From positions 1,798,001 through 1,862,000 of the forward strand of contig OZ252048.1 of NCBI GenBank assembly GCA_965247915.1: a DNA stretch of 64,000 bases, read 5' to 3'. This document shows positions 41,783 to 50,537 of this stretch, in pieces; within the stretch, counting starts at the first letter, position 1, and each line of letters begins with the position of its first letter. A model generated the notes under the pieces. It had not been told where the DNA came from. It searched no databases and saw nothing but the letters and a program-made list of their open reading frames with translations. The stretch comes from JAKZRT01 sp965247915 (GTDB lineage Bacteria; Pseudomonadota; Alphaproteobacteria; Rhodobacterales; Rhodobacteraceae). The position numbers and the translations under genes were made by a program.

Positions 41783-42175
41783 ATGAGCAATACTTATTCT
41801 TTGGATTTGCGCACGCGGGTGATTTCACAGGTTCGGACGGGGATTTCCCGGCGCGAGGTTGCGCGGCGTTTCGGAGTGAGCCCGAGCTTTGTCATCAAGG
41901 TCGTTCAGCGTTTTGAGAAATCCGGCTCAGCAGCATCAGCAAAACAGGGGCGACCGAGCGGCAAGGGCAAGCTGGCGGCTTTCAGAACGGCGCTGGTGGC
42001 ACAAGTTGCAGCGCATCCCGATCTGACTTTGGCGGAATTGAGGGACTGGCTCGCGCGCAAACATCGGGTGGGTGTGCATCTCTTCTCGATCAGCCGAGTC
42101 CTGAAATCCGCAGGCTTCACATATAAAAAAATCGCTTCTGGCAGTGGAGGCTGGTCGCGCGCGGGCGCGCCGTAA
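41783..42175 (+). CDS. IS630 transposase copy 2, N-terminal frame
   Basis: 130 residues with the paired helix-turn-helix of the IS630 type (SLDLRTRVISQVRTGISRRE and FGVSPSFVIKVVQRFEKSG), ending at SAGFTYKK before the A7 run (42125-42131). The residues after it are a nonsense tail. TTTGGAGGTG is the ribosome site. Confidence 0.85.
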   Translation: MSNTYSLDLRTRVISQVRTGISRREVARRFGVSPSFVIKVVQRFEKSGSAASAKQGRPSGKGKLAAFRTALVAQVAAHPDLTLAELRDWLARKHRVGVHLFSISRVLKSAGFTYKKIASGSGGWSRAGAP

Positions 42176-42740
42176 GCGCTATATCTGGCAGGTTCATCGC
42201 CAGCCGTTCATGCGCAAAACCCCGCACCGGCTGGTCTTTATCGACGAGACCAGCGTGAAGACCAACATGACGCGGATGCGGGGCCGGTCGCTCAAAGGCC
42301 AGCGCCTGCGCGCCACAGCACCTTTTGGATATTGGCGCACACAAACCTTCATTGCCGGGCTCAGATGCGATGGCCTGATCGCACCCTGGGTGCTGGACGG
42401 GCCGGTCAACCGAGCTGGTTTCGAGGCCTATGTCGAAACCCAGCTCGCGCCGGCGCTGAACCAAGGTGATGTTGTCATCCTCGATAACCTGTCCTCGCAC
42501 AAGAGCGCGAAAGCCGCCGCGATCCTGCGCAAATGTGGCGCTTGGTTCCTGTTCCTGCCACCCTATTCCCCGGATCTAAACCCGATCGAAATGGCGTTTT
42601 CAAAGCTCAAAGCCCATCTCCGGCGGATCAAGGCCAGAACAATCGACGCCCTGTGGCGGGCGGTAGGAGAAATCTGTGACCTCTACGACGAAACTGAATG
42701 CTGGAACTACTTCAAGGCAGCCGGATATGCGCACGACTAA
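42132..42740 (+). CDS. IS630 transposase copy 2, catalytic frame
   Basis: Open from the A7 run (SLLAVEAGRARARRK...). Carries the DDE residues: LVFIDETSVKTNM, VVILDNLSSHKS and LPPYSPDLNPIEMAFSKLK. The frame relation to the first half (+1 or -2) is the same as in copy 1, and both copies keep exactly seven A at the joint. A GTG at 42144 could start it alone, but that would drop part of the linker. Confidence 0.85.
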   Translation, partial: SLLAVEAGRARARRKRYIWQVHRQPFMRKTPHRLVFIDETSVKTNMTRMRGRSLKGQRLRATAPFGYWRTQTFIAGLRCDGLIAPWVLDGPVNRAGFEAYVETQLAPALNQGDVVILDNLSSHKSAKAAAILRKCGAWFLFLPPYSPDLNPIEMAFSKLKAHLRRIKARTIDALWRAVGEICDLYDETECWNYFKAAGYAHD

Positions 42741-42862
42741 AAGTGAAACGCTTTAAAGTACTAATTTTGCACGATAAAACAAGTAAAGATGTAAATAGAG
42801 CGCCGCGCGGGCGCCAGCGGCCCACGCCCGTTAGGGGCGCAAGCCGCGCGAATTGTCCTGCT

Positions 42863-43027
42863 TCAGCCGCCCATCTGCATCAGGACAACCACCGCGATAA
42901 AGATTATCGCAAAGTTCGCCAGACCCCAGGCAGGGACGCGGATGAATGGACGCCGCTCGATGCGAATGTTCGCGTCGAGCGCTGGTTGGAACCTTTGTGA
43001 AAGCGAATGGATAGTGGCCGATCAAGC
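42863..43027 (-). pseudogene. Remnant of a small membrane protein
   Basis: The minus strand encodes FQPALDANIRIERRPFIRVP, then WGLANFAIIFIAVVVLMQMGG and TGA. The last part looks like a real C-terminal membrane segment. No ATG, GTG or TTG precedes it before the next stop, so either the 5' end is gone or it is an accident. Family not recognised. Confidence 0.3.
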
Positions 43028-43087
43028 GAAAGCGCATGACAGCGGACCGATGCGCGCGGTCTGTTATGCGCGGGCGTCGATACCGCC

Positions 43088-43267
43088 ATGCTGACCGGCA
43101 CGATCCTGGACCGCACCGGCCGCCAGGTCATTTACGCCGGGGGTCTGGTCGAATTGACCGGCGCAAGCGTTCTGAGCGATGACGATTACAAACGCCGCTG
43201 GGTCAAAGCCAATGTCGATATGATCCTGAACGGATTGCTGGCCGGGGTGGCCGCCGCCGGAGTATGA
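43088..43267 (+). CDS. Possible short protein or gene remnant
   Basis: 59 residues from ATG 43088: MLTGTILDRTGRQVIYAGGL, then VELTGASVLSDDDYKRRWVKAN and DMILNGLLAGVAAAGV. The frame is open upstream to 43040 without a better start (GLLCAGVDTA...). Composition is like the core genome. It has a strong terminator behind it, which favours a real 3' gene end. I do not recognise it; most likely the tail of a longer gene whose front was lost. Confidence 0.4.
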   Translation: MLTGTILDRTGRQVIYAGGLVELTGASVLSDDDYKRRWVKANVDMILNGLLAGVAAAGV

Positions 43268-43301
43268 ATGCGCACCCGATGGTGGCCTCAGAAAAGAAAA
43301 G

Positions 43302-43330
43302 CGGGGGGCGCTGGGGAGGCCCCCCGTTTA
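43302..43330. terminator. Bidirectional Rho-independent terminator
   Basis: CGGGGGGC (43302-43309) and GCCCCCCG (43319-43326) form an 8-bp GC stem. TTTAGTTT follows on the plus strand, and on the minus strand the stem is followed by CTTTTCTTTT. It can end both the plus-strand remnant at 43088-43267 and nrdJ, whose stop lies 126 bp away. Confidence 0.8.
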
Positions 43331-43455
43331 GTTTCGCCGTCCAGGCTCTGTTCATTATACCGCTCGGTTTATTGCCTGCGGCCTGAACGTCGTCAGGGGC
43401 GAGCGTACCCGCCCCATGTTGACGTGGGCAGGCGATGCCGACCCACTATTTGCCA

Positions 43456-46400
43456 TCAACTACACCCGTTGGTTCCCCCGCAGGTGTTGCATTTCATGCA
43501 GGTGCCGTTGCGCACCAGCGTGTAGTTTCCGCATTCGCCGCAGGGGTCGCCCTCGAAGCCCTGCATCTTGGCCTTGACGCGCACATCCACGCCGGCACTG
43601 GCGGTCCCGGTTTCGGGCACCAGCGTGGCCAGGGTGGTGGCGGGGTCAGCGCTCAGGTCCAGCGCCAAGGCGCCGCCAACACCGCCCTGCAGAACCACGA
43701 GCTCACGCGGAACGCGCTTGCGCAGATATCCGGTCGAGCTGATCTGCTTCAGCACCTCCAGCGATTTTGAGGCGGCGGTGTCGGTCACTTCCGAGAAATT
43801 CCGAACCCCCTCTTCTTCGCCGCGACCCAGATCGTCAAAGCTCTGCCCTTCGGGCGTAACATGCGCGAGATCGGTGCGGTCAAGGTAGCTGACCGCAAGT
43901 TCGCGGAAGATGTAGTCGAGGATCGAGGTCGCGTTCTTGATGCTGTCGTTGCCCTGAACCATGCCCGCTGGTTCGAACCTTGTGAAGGTGAAGGCATCGA
44001 CGAATTCCTCAAGCGGGACGCCGTATTGCAGACCTACGGAAATGGCGATGGCGAAATTGTTCATCATCGCGCGGAAACCGGCGCCTTCCTTGTGCATGTC
44101 GAGGAAAATTTCGCCCAGCTGCCCGTCTTCGTATTCGCCGGTGCGCAGATAGATCTTGTGATTGCCGACAATCGCCTTTTGGGTATAGCCCTTGCGGCGT
44201 TCGGGCATGCGGTTGCGGTGGGTGCGAGTGACCTCTTTGATGACAATCTTCTCGATCACTTTCTCGGCCAGCACCGCGGCCTTTTCGTGGGGTGTGCCGG
44301 TTTCCAGAACTTCCGCCGCCGCGTCGTCGTCCTCGACCAGGGCCGCGGCCAGCGGCTGGCTGAGTTTCGACCCGTCGCGGTAAAGCGCATTGGCCTTGAT
44401 GCCGAGAGACCAGGACAGCGCGTAGGCCGCTTTGCAGTCTTCGATCGTCGCGTCATTTGGCATGTTGATGGTCTTCGAGATCGCGCCCGAGATGAACGAT
44501 TGCGCCGCCGCCATCATGCGGATGTGGGCGTCGACCGAAAGAAACCGCTTGCCCTTTTTGCCGCAGGCGTTGGCGCAGTCGAAGACGCTGAGATGTTGGT
44601 CCTGCAAATGCGGCGCGCCTTCCAGCGTCATGGTCCCGCAGACATGGTCGTTGGCCGCATCCACGTCGGCTTTCGAGAAGCCCAGATGCCGCAGCATGTC
44701 AAAAACGGTGTCGTTCAGTTTTGCCGCCGGGATGCCGAGGACGCCAGTGCAGAAGTCTACGCCAAGCGTCCACTGGTTGAACACAAATCGGATATCGAAG
44801 GCCGAGGGCAGGGCGGATTCGATCTTATCGATCTCGGTCGGCCCAAATCCGTGGCCCAAAAGCGAGGTATGGTTGATGCCGGGTGCATTGTCGAGGGTGC
44901 CGTGGCCGACGGCGTAGGAAACGATCTCGTCAATCAGGGAGGAGGAATATCCGAGTGTCTCCAACGCCGCCGGCACTGACCGGTTGATGATCTTAAAGTA
45001 ACCCCCACCGGCCAGTTTCTTGAACTTCACCAAGGCGAAGTCCGGCTCGATCCCCGTGGTGTCGCAGTCCATGACCAGCCCAATGGTGCCGGTCGGTGCG
45101 ATCACGGTGGATTGCGCATTTCTGTACCCGTGTTTTTCCCCCAGCGCTAAAGCCTCGTCCCATGCGGCCTTGGCCAGTGCAACAAGCCCTTCGTCCGGGC
45201 AGTTTCGGTGGTCAAGCGCAACTGGCCTGACCGCCAGATCCTCGTAACCGTCGGTTTCTCCGTAGGCGGCGGCGCGATGGTTGCGCATCACCCGCAGCAT
45301 GTGTTTGGCGTTGCGATCATAGCTGGGGAAAGCCCCCAGTTCGCCCGCCATTTCGGCCGAGGTGGCATAGGCCACGCCGGTCATGATCGCGGTCAGCGCG
45401 CCGCCAAGCGCGCGGCCCGCGTCGCTGTCATAACCCAGACCCATATTCATCAACAGCCCGCCGACATTGGCGTAACCCAGACCGAGGGTGCGGAAGCCGT
45501 AGGAGAGCTGGGCGATTTCCTTGGACGGGAACTGCGCCATCAGCACCGATATTTCCAGCGTGATGGTCCACATCCGCGTGGCGTGGACGTAATCTTCGGA
45601 CTGAAATTTGCCGTCCTTCAGGAAGGTCAGCAGGTTCATCGAGGCCAGATTACAAGCGGTGTCATCGAGGAACATGTATTCCGAACAGGGATTTGACGCC
45701 CTGATCTCGCCGTCGGCGGGGCAGGTGTGCCAAGCGTTGACGGTGTCGTGGAACTGGATGCCCGGGTCGGCACAGGCCCAGGCGGCGTGGCCGATCGCTT
45801 CCCAGAGGTCGCGGGCCTTGATGGTCTCGGAGATCGAGCCATCGACGCGGTTTTTCAGGTCCCAGTCGCCGTCGTCCTCGACCGCCTTCAGGAAGGCATC
45901 GGTGACGCGGACTGTGTTGTTGGAGTTTTGGCCCGAGACCGAATTATAGGCTTCGCTGTCCCAGTCGGTGTCGTAGGTCGGAAATTCAATCGAGGTGTAT
46001 CCTTGGCGCGCGTAATCCAGCACCCGCTTTACGTAGGTCTCGGGAATTGCCGCCTTTTTCGCTGTACGGATCGCCGTTTTCAGGGTCTCGTTTCTGGCAG
46101 GATCAACGGCATCGGCCAGATCGCCGTCCCAGGCTTTGATTGCAGCGAAGATCGCGTTCAGCCGTGCTTCGTGCATCTTTGACCCGGCCACGATCGAGGC
46201 GACCTTTTGTTCTTCGATGACCTTCCAGTTGATGAAGGCCTCGATGTCGGGGTGATCGGCGTCGCAGATCACCATCTTGGCGGCCCGGCGCGTTGTCCCG
46301 CCTGATTTGATGGCACCCGCCGCGCGATCGCCGATCCTGAGAAAACCCATGAGACCGCTCGACCTGCCACCGCCCGAAAGGCGTTCGCCGGCGCCACGAA

Positions 46401-47112
46401 GCGAGCTGAAATTGGTGCCGGTACCCGAGCCGTATTTGAACAGCCGCGCCTCGCGCACCCAGAGGTCCATGATGCCGCCGTCGTTGACCAGATCATCCGA
46501 GCACGACTGGATGAAACAGGCGTGCGGCTGGGGATGTTCGTAAGCCGATTTCGACCTGGTCAGTTTTCCGGTCTTGTGGTCGACATAGAAATGGCCCTGA
46601 CCTGGGCCGTCGATGCCGTAAGCCCAGTGCAGACCGGTGTTGAACCATTGCGGTGAATTGGGTGCGGCGCGTTGAGTGGCCAGCATGTGGCGCATTTCGT
46701 CGTAGTACGCCCGCGCATCGCCCTCGGTCGAGAAATAGCCGCCCTTCCAGCCCCAATAGGCCCAGGCGCCCGCCAGCCGGTCGAAAACCTGGCTCGCCAT
46801 GGTTTCGCCGATAAAACGTTGGTCTTCGGGCAGATCCCTCAGCGCCTCGGCGTCAGGAACCGAGCGCCACAGAAACGCGGGCACGCCCTTTTCACGGACC
46901 TTTTTCAGCCTTGCGGCGACCCCGGCCTTGCGGAAGTATTTCTGTGCCAGAACGTCCGAGGCCACCTGGCTCCAGCTGGCCGGGATCTGGATATCGTCGA
47001 GCTTGAAAACGATGGTGCCGTCGGGATTGCGAATTTCAGACGTGGTCTGGGTAAATTCAATGCTTGCGTAAGCGCCGCTGTCTGAACTCGTGAAGCGTCT
47101 TTCGATTTTCAT
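43456..47112 (-). CDS. nrdJ: Vitamin B12-dependent (class II) ribonucleotide reductase
   Basis: 1218 residues, the large class II enzyme that makes deoxyribonucleotides with adenosylcobalamin and works with or without oxygen. Landmarks: an N-terminal region with PDGTIVFKLDDIQIPASW, substrate/active-site pieces SPQWFNTGLHWAYG and NPCSEYMFLDDTACN, the loop APTGTIGLVMDCDTTG, and a cysteine-rich C-terminus (CGECGNYTLVRNGTCMKCN, then CGG) for re-reduction. Length and order match the alphaproteobacterial form. ATG 47112 is preceded by CAGGGCAGAG. A palindrome resembling an NrdR box lies 200 bp upstream; I see no obvious cobalamin riboswitch. Confidence 0.95.
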   Translation of the reverse strand: MKIERRFTSSDSGAYASIEFTQTTSEIRNPDGTIVFKLDDIQIPASWSQVASDVLAQKYFRKAGVAARLKKVREKGVPAFLWRSVPDAEALRDLPEDQRFIGETMASQVFDRLAGAWAYWGWKGGYFSTEGDARAYYDEMRHMLATQRAAPNSPQWFNTGLHWAYGIDGPGQGHFYVDHKTGKLTRSKSAYEHPQPHACFIQSCSDDLVNDGGIMDLWVREARLFKYGSGTGTNFSSLRGAGERLSGGGRSSGLMGFLRIGDRAAGAIKSGGTTRRAAKMVICDADHPDIEAFINWKVIEEQKVASIVAGSKMHEARLNAIFAAIKAWDGDLADAVDPARNETLKTAIRTAKKAAIPETYVKRVLDYARQGYTSIEFPTYDTDWDSEAYNSVSGQNSNNTVRVTDAFLKAVEDDGDWDLKNRVDGSISETIKARDLWEAIGHAAWACADPGIQFHDTVNAWHTCPADGEIRASNPCSEYMFLDDTACNLASMNLLTFLKDGKFQSEDYVHATRMWTITLEISVLMAQFPSKEIAQLSYGFRTLGLGYANVGGLLMNMGLGYDSDAGRALGGALTAIMTGVAYATSAEMAGELGAFPSYDRNAKHMLRVMRNHRAAAYGETDGYEDLAVRPVALDHRNCPDEGLVALAKAAWDEALALGEKHGYRNAQSTVIAPTGTIGLVMDCDTTGIEPDFALVKFKKLAGGGYFKIINRSVPAALETLGYSSSLIDEIVSYAVGHGTLDNAPGINHTSLLGHGFGPTEIDKIESALPSAFDIRFVFNQWTLGVDFCTGVLGIPAAKLNDTVFDMLRHLGFSKADVDAANDHVCGTMTLEGAPHLQDQHLSVFDCANACGKKGKRFLSVDAHIRMMAAAQSFISGAISKTINMPNDATIEDCKAAYALSWSLGIKANALYRDGSKLSQPLAAALVEDDDAAAEVLETGTPHEKAAVLAEKVIEKIVIKEVTRTHRNRMPERRKGYTQKAIVGNHKIYLRTGEYEDGQLGEIFLDMHKEGAGFRAMMNNFAIAISVGLQYGVPLEEFVDAFTFTRFEPAGMVQGNDSIKNATSILDYIFRELAVSYLDRTDLAHVTPEGQSFDDLGRGEEEGVRNFSEVTDTAASKSLEVLKQISSTGYLRKRVPRELVVLQGGVGGALALDLSADPATTLATLVPETGTASAGVDVRVKAKMQGFEGDPCGECGNYTLVRNGTCMKCNTCGGTNGCS

Positions 47113-47270
47113 TCTCTGCCCTGTAACCGGTTTGGTTTTTTCTTAGGCGCCGATCTATGGCCCGGCGCGCGCGCCAGCTTTCGCGCCGACTAGAGCGTTG
47201 CGCGGAGCCATCCTGTCTGAGGACGCGACCGCCCTCTGCACAGCCTTTCAAGCTGAAAGACCTCTGTGAT

Positions 47271-47300
47271 CCTTAGATGCCCCGCCTTAGATGCCCCGCC
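47271..47300. repeat. 14-bp tandem repeat in the nrdJ leader
   Basis: CCTTAGATGCCCCG is present twice in direct contact (47271-47284, 47285-47298), with CC of a third. Could arise by slippage or serve as a paired binding site. Confidence 0.8.
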
Positions 47301-47310
47301 TTTCTCCCGA

Positions 47311-47326
47311 CCACAATATGTTGTGG
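47311..47326. promoter_or_regulatory. Candidate NrdR box upstream of nrdJ
   Basis: CCACAATATGTTGTGG is a 16-bp palindrome with a central TATG. It resembles the AT-centred NrdR box (roughly ACACAATATATTGTGT). NrdR represses ribonucleotide reductase genes at high dATP. Such boxes usually come in pairs about three helical turns apart; I do not find a convincing second one, so the call is tentative. Confidence 0.45.
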
Positions 47327-47732
47327 CCCTCCGGCCAGCTCATACAAAGTGACGTGTCTGGGGCCACTTCGTCAAGCCAAAAATTTCGCTTCGGCGCAAT
47401 TTTTTCGATTGACTATGCGTGGATACTGGGGCGCGGGCAGGGAATGTGATTCACATAGTTAACGCGCCGGTTGTGGGGCGAAATCGGCTTTCCGAAAAAT
47501 ACTTCCAAAGCGCGGGTTTGTGGGGGGAACTTCAGGTTCGTGGCAAACGCCAAGTGTTAACGAACTGGCCCGGAGTCGTTAACGAGGCCGATTCTGGCAC
47601 AGCGCGCCTGTGGCCGCAGAACTGCGTCCGGAGCTGTATTTCGACCGCTCGGCCGCGATGTCTGGTTGCATCTGGCCCAAGATTGGGCCGTCTGCTGCTG
47701 CATAAAGGTAGCCGTCAATCGATTTGATGTGG

Positions 47733-47809
47733 TGGTCGGGGCGGAGAGATTTGAACTCCCGACCCTCTGTTCCCAAAACAGATGCGCTACCAGGCTGCGC
47801 CACGCCCCG
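47733..47809 (-). tRNA. tRNA-Pro (anticodon TGG)
   Basis: 77 nt on the minus strand. The acceptor stem is CGGGGCG with CGCCCCG, followed by an encoded ACCA end. D-arm GCGCAGCCTGGTAGCGC; anticodon stem TCTGT/ACAGA around the loop TTTGGGA, so the anticodon is TGG; T-arm GTCGGGAGTTCAAATCTC fits. All stems pair. Confidence 0.97.
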
Positions 47810-47857
47810 ACTGCGGCGCTTCCTAGCGGGGCCCAAGCGGTTTGAAAAGACCCAAGA

Positions 47858-48325
47858 TCACCGGCAGGGCCAGATGGCAGTATCGGGCGCGATTGCCGGG
47901 TGGCGCAATTCGCTGCCCTCGGTGACGCCCAACAGCCCGGCCATGCCGCCCTTGATCTCGAGCACAAACTGAACGCTATCGCCGCCGGGGATCGGGGTTT
48001 CATCCAGCGGCACCGCGTTTTCGTGGATGCGGGTGACGCGCCCGGTGGCGTCGGCAAAAATCATGTCGAGCGGGATAAGCGTGTTGCGCATCCAGAACGC
48101 AACGGCGCGCGGCGTTTCATAAACAAAGAGCATACCGGCGCTGGCCGGCAACGCAGCGCGGTCCATCAGTCCCTGGGAACGGGTGGCATCGGTATCGGCG
48201 ACTTCGGTCTGAAAAGCGGCGCGGCCCCAAGGCCCGCGCAGGTCGGTCTGATCGGCGCTACACGCCGCCCAGCCCGAACCAAGCGTAGCAAGCCACAGCA
48301 GGGTTGCCGAGAAAATCCTGGCCAT
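47858..48325 (-). CDS. DUF192 family exported protein
   Basis: 155 residues. A signal peptide (RIFSATLLWLATLGSGWAA) is followed by the DUF192 fold: AFQTEVADTDATRSQGLMDR, MLFVYETPRAVAFWMRNTLIPLDMIF starts the second motif, and VLEIKGGMAGLLGV near the end. Periplasmic; function of the family is unknown. Its ATG shares bases with the TGA of the cold-shock gene upstream (TGATG), so the two are coupled. Confidence 0.87.
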   Translation of the reverse strand: MARIFSATLLWLATLGSGWAACSADQTDLRGPWGRAAFQTEVADTDATRSQGLMDRAALPASAGMLFVYETPRAVAFWMRNTLIPLDMIFADATGRVTRIHENAVPLDETPIPGGDSVQFVLEIKGGMAGLLGVTEGSELRHPAIAPDTAIWPCR

Positions 48326-48846
48326 CAGTCGCCGGCGTTCAGCGCAAATTCCCAGGACGATACGAATGTGGCCATCCGGCCGCGTTCGGCGTCTATCACC
48401 CGCAGCGCGACGGCTTCGCCGGGTTGCAGATCGGCAAACCCGCAGCGGCGCAGCACTTCGACATGGACAAACACGTCTTCGGGCTGGCCAAAGACATTGG
48501 CAAAGCCAAAGCCCTTGTTCTTGTCAAACCATTTGACCCGGGCCGGTTCCAGCGGCAGCGACGGGTCGTCCTGATGCATGGGTTTGTCGGGCTCGATATC
48601 GTCGCCTTCGGGGGGCGCGATCGACAGAACTTCAACCGCCTGCATGCCGCGCTGGGTCTGCTGAACGTCGACCGTGATCCCGGCGCCATCGGCGACCGAG
48701 CTTTGGCCGAAATTCCGCAAAACATTGGCGTGCAACAGGATATCCGGGCCACCGGTTTCGGCGACGACAAACCCAAATCCCTTAGTGGGATCAAACCACT
48801 TTACCCGGCCTTCGATGGTCTCAAGGCCGTCGCATTCTTCCGTCAT
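48325..48846 (-). CDS. Protein with two cold-shock domains
   Basis: 173 residues holding two CSD modules. The first has GRVKWFDPTKGFGFVV (about residue 13) and DILLHANVL; the second has ARVKWFDKNKGFGFANV and DVFVHVEVL. These are RNP1/RNP2-like motifs for binding single-stranded nucleic acid, so it is likely an RNA chaperone or regulator. The linker is acidic. The double-domain form is usual in Rhodobacteraceae. First gene of a two-gene unit with the DUF192 protein. Confidence 0.92.
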   Translation of the reverse strand: MTEECDGLETIEGRVKWFDPTKGFGFVVAETGGPDILLHANVLRNFGQSSVADGAGITVDVQQTQRGMQAVEVLSIAPPEGDDIEPDKPMHQDDPSLPLEPARVKWFDKNKGFGFANVFGQPEDVFVHVEVLRRCGFADLQPGEAVALRVIDAERGRMATFVSSWEFALNAGD

Positions 48847-49001
48847 TTCACACGTCTTTCGCGCGTTTGTTCCCCGTTCGTAAACATTTGTGACAGACGG
48901 GCCATGCTTTGCCTAGAGACTAGTTGCAAAGAATTAACCATTTGCCCGCGGCTTTCCGAACCCGACGGCGAGATACCGCTTACCGCAAAAGGCCAGTTAA
49001 A

Positions 49002-49607
49002 CTAGGGATTGAGTCGGTCTATCGTCCACGGCTGGTCAAGGCCGTCGCGACGCCAGCGGAACCGGTCGTGCAGGCGATGCGCGCCGTTGGCCCAAAACTC
49101 GATTTCCAGCGGGCGGATGCGATAGCCGCCCCAATGCGGCGGGCGGCGCGGGTTGGTGCCATGGCGGGCGGCCATGCGCGCAACTTCGGCCATCAGCGTT
49201 GCGCGCGATTTTAGCGGGCGCGACTGGGCCGAGGCCCAGGCCCCGAGCCTGCTTTGCAGGTCGCGCGACCTGAAATAATCGTCGGCCAGCGGCCCGTCTT
49301 CGCGCTCGACAAGTCCGCGCACGCGAATTTGCCGGCGCAGGCTTTTCCAGTGCATGACAAAAGCGGCTTTGGCCGCACTATCTAGTTCAACCGCCTTGGC
49401 GCTTTCATAATTGGTATAGTAAACAAAGCCTTCCGGCTCGATCTCTTTCAAAAGCACCATGCGCGCGTTGGGCAGCCCGGCTGGATCAACGGTGGCAAGC
49501 GCCATGGCCGTTGGGTCGTTCGGCTCCGCCGCTTCCGCCTCGGCCAGCCAGTCCCGCGCGATCTGAAACGGGTCGTCGCCTGCGAATATTCCGATGCGTT
49601 TCGCCAT
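49002..49607 (-). CDS. pdxH: Pyridoxamine 5'-phosphate oxidase
   Basis: 201 residues from ATG 49607. PdxH oxidises pyridoxine or pyridoxamine phosphate to PLP with FMN. FMN-binding pieces are NARMVLLKEIEPEGFVYYTNYESAKA and WKSLRRQIRVRG; the C-terminal signature is IEFWANGAHRLHDRFRWRR. The listed start avoids a 15-residue leader with no similarity. Divergent from fabI. Confidence 0.93.
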   Translation of the reverse strand: MAKRIGIFAGDDPFQIARDWLAEAEAAEPNDPTAMALATVDPAGLPNARMVLLKEIEPEGFVYYTNYESAKAVELDSAAKAAFVMHWKSLRRQIRVRGLVEREDGPLADDYFRSRDLQSRLGAWASAQSRPLKSRATLMAEVARMAARHGTNPRRPPHWGGYRIRPLEIEFWANGAHRLHDRFRWRRDGLDQPWTIDRLNP

Positions 49608-49726
49608 TCGCGCCTCCGCCGCTTGGCTAACGCCTTGTGATCCCTGCGGCAAGCCCCGGCATCAGCCTTGAAGGCCGGGGGGTGATGGCGTAGAGCAAGC
49701 CCTAGAAAAAGACGGCGAGGGGCACC

Positions 49727-50533
49727 ATGGCAAATGGGCTTATGCAGGGCAAACGCGGGCTGATAATGGGGCTGGCGAACGAGCGATCAATCGCCTGGGG
49801 TATTGCCAAAGCGCTGGGCGGTGCCGGGGCGGAACTGGCGTTTTCCTATCAGGGCGATGCACTCTTAAAGCGAGTGACGCCGCTGGCCGCTGAGCTGGGA
49901 TCGGACTTCGTGGTGCCCTGCGACGTGGGTGACGAGGCGTCAATCGACGCGCTTTTCGCGGCATTGTCGCAACAATGGGGACGCCTGGATTTTGTGGTTC
50001 ACGCCATCGGATTTTCCGACAAAAACGAACTGCGCGGGCGCTATGTCGAAACCAGCCGCGATAATTTCGCGATGTCGATGGATATTTCGGTCTATTCCTT
50101 CACCGCCGTGGTGCAGCGGGCGGAAAAGATGATGGCGGGCGGCGGGTCGTGCCTGACGCTGACCTATTACGGCGCTGAAAAGGTGATGCCGCATTATAAT
50201 GTGATGGGCGTCGCCAAAGCCGCGCTCGAGGCCAGCGTGCGGTACCTGGCCGAGGATCTGGGCAAGGACAACATCCGCGTGAACGCGATCTCGGCGGGGC
50301 CGATCAAGACGCTGGCCTCGTCTGGAATCGGCGATTTTCGCTATATCATGAAGTGGAACGAATATAATTCGCCGCTGCGCCGCAACGTGGACATCGACGA
50401 TGTGGGCCGGTCGGCGCTTTACCTGCTTAGCGATCTGGGGTCGGGCGTGACCGGCGAGGTGCTGCATGTGGACGCGGGCTATCACGTGGTGGGGATGAAG
50501 GCGGTCGACGCGCCGGATATGTCGAAAGGGTAA
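49727..50533 (+). CDS. fabI: Enoyl-[acyl-carrier-protein] reductase (NADH), FabI
   Basis: 268 residues, short-chain dehydrogenase fold. Glycine-rich start LIMGLANERSIAWGIAKALG, characteristic of FabI, and the active-site pair Y-x6-K in YNVMGVAK. It reduces the enoyl-ACP double bond in fatty acid elongation. The loop SAGPIKTLASSGI is the substrate lid. GGCACC precedes ATG 49727. The xanthine phosphoribosyltransferase gene follows after 4 bp. Confidence 0.95.
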   Translation: MANGLMQGKRGLIMGLANERSIAWGIAKALGGAGAELAFSYQGDALLKRVTPLAAELGSDFVVPCDVGDEASIDALFAALSQQWGRLDFVVHAIGFSDKNELRGRYVETSRDNFAMSMDISVYSFTAVVQRAEKMMAGGGSCLTLTYYGAEKVMPHYNVMGVAKAALEASVRYLAEDLGKDNIRVNAISAGPIKTLASSGIGDFRYIMKWNEYNSPLRRNVDIDDVGRSALYLLSDLGSGVTGEVLHVDAGYHVVGMKAVDAPDMSKG

Positions 50534-50537
50534 TGTC

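Larger units (their letters stand above)
41704..42753 (+). mobile_element. IS630 family element, copy 2
   Basis: 1050 bp between TA dinucleotides (41702-41703, 42754-42755). The ends AAGCACTTCACCT and AAGCGTTTCACTT (read inward) match at 10 of 13 positions. The transposase is related to, but clearly diverged from, that of copy 1 at 6567. It sits 23 bp after the small gene behind the Rieske oxygenase. Confidence 0.87.
47113..47732. other. Long intergenic region between nrdJ and tRNA-Pro
   Basis: 620 bp without a supported gene. It contains the nrdJ leader, a 14-bp tandem repeat (47271-47298), a palindrome resembling an NrdR box, and an inverted repeat GTTAACGA / TCGTTAAC (47556-47563, 47576-47583). 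GTTAAC occurs a third time at 47458-47463. Short open frames on both strands look like chance. Confidence 0.5.

Noticed and set aside
43861..44979. 372-codon plus-strand frame inside nrdJ
   Set aside because: Complement of a textbook nrdJ; no ribosome site or recognisable domain.
47556..47583. GTTAACGA...TCGTTAAC as a terminator or origin site
   Set aside because: Stem is AT-containing with a 12-base loop and no T run, and there are no DnaA boxes or replication genes nearby; kept only as a note in the intergenic entry.
47733..47809. tRNA-Pro as an integration site for an island
   Set aside because: No repeat of its 3' end, no integrase and no mobile DNA adjoin it in this window.
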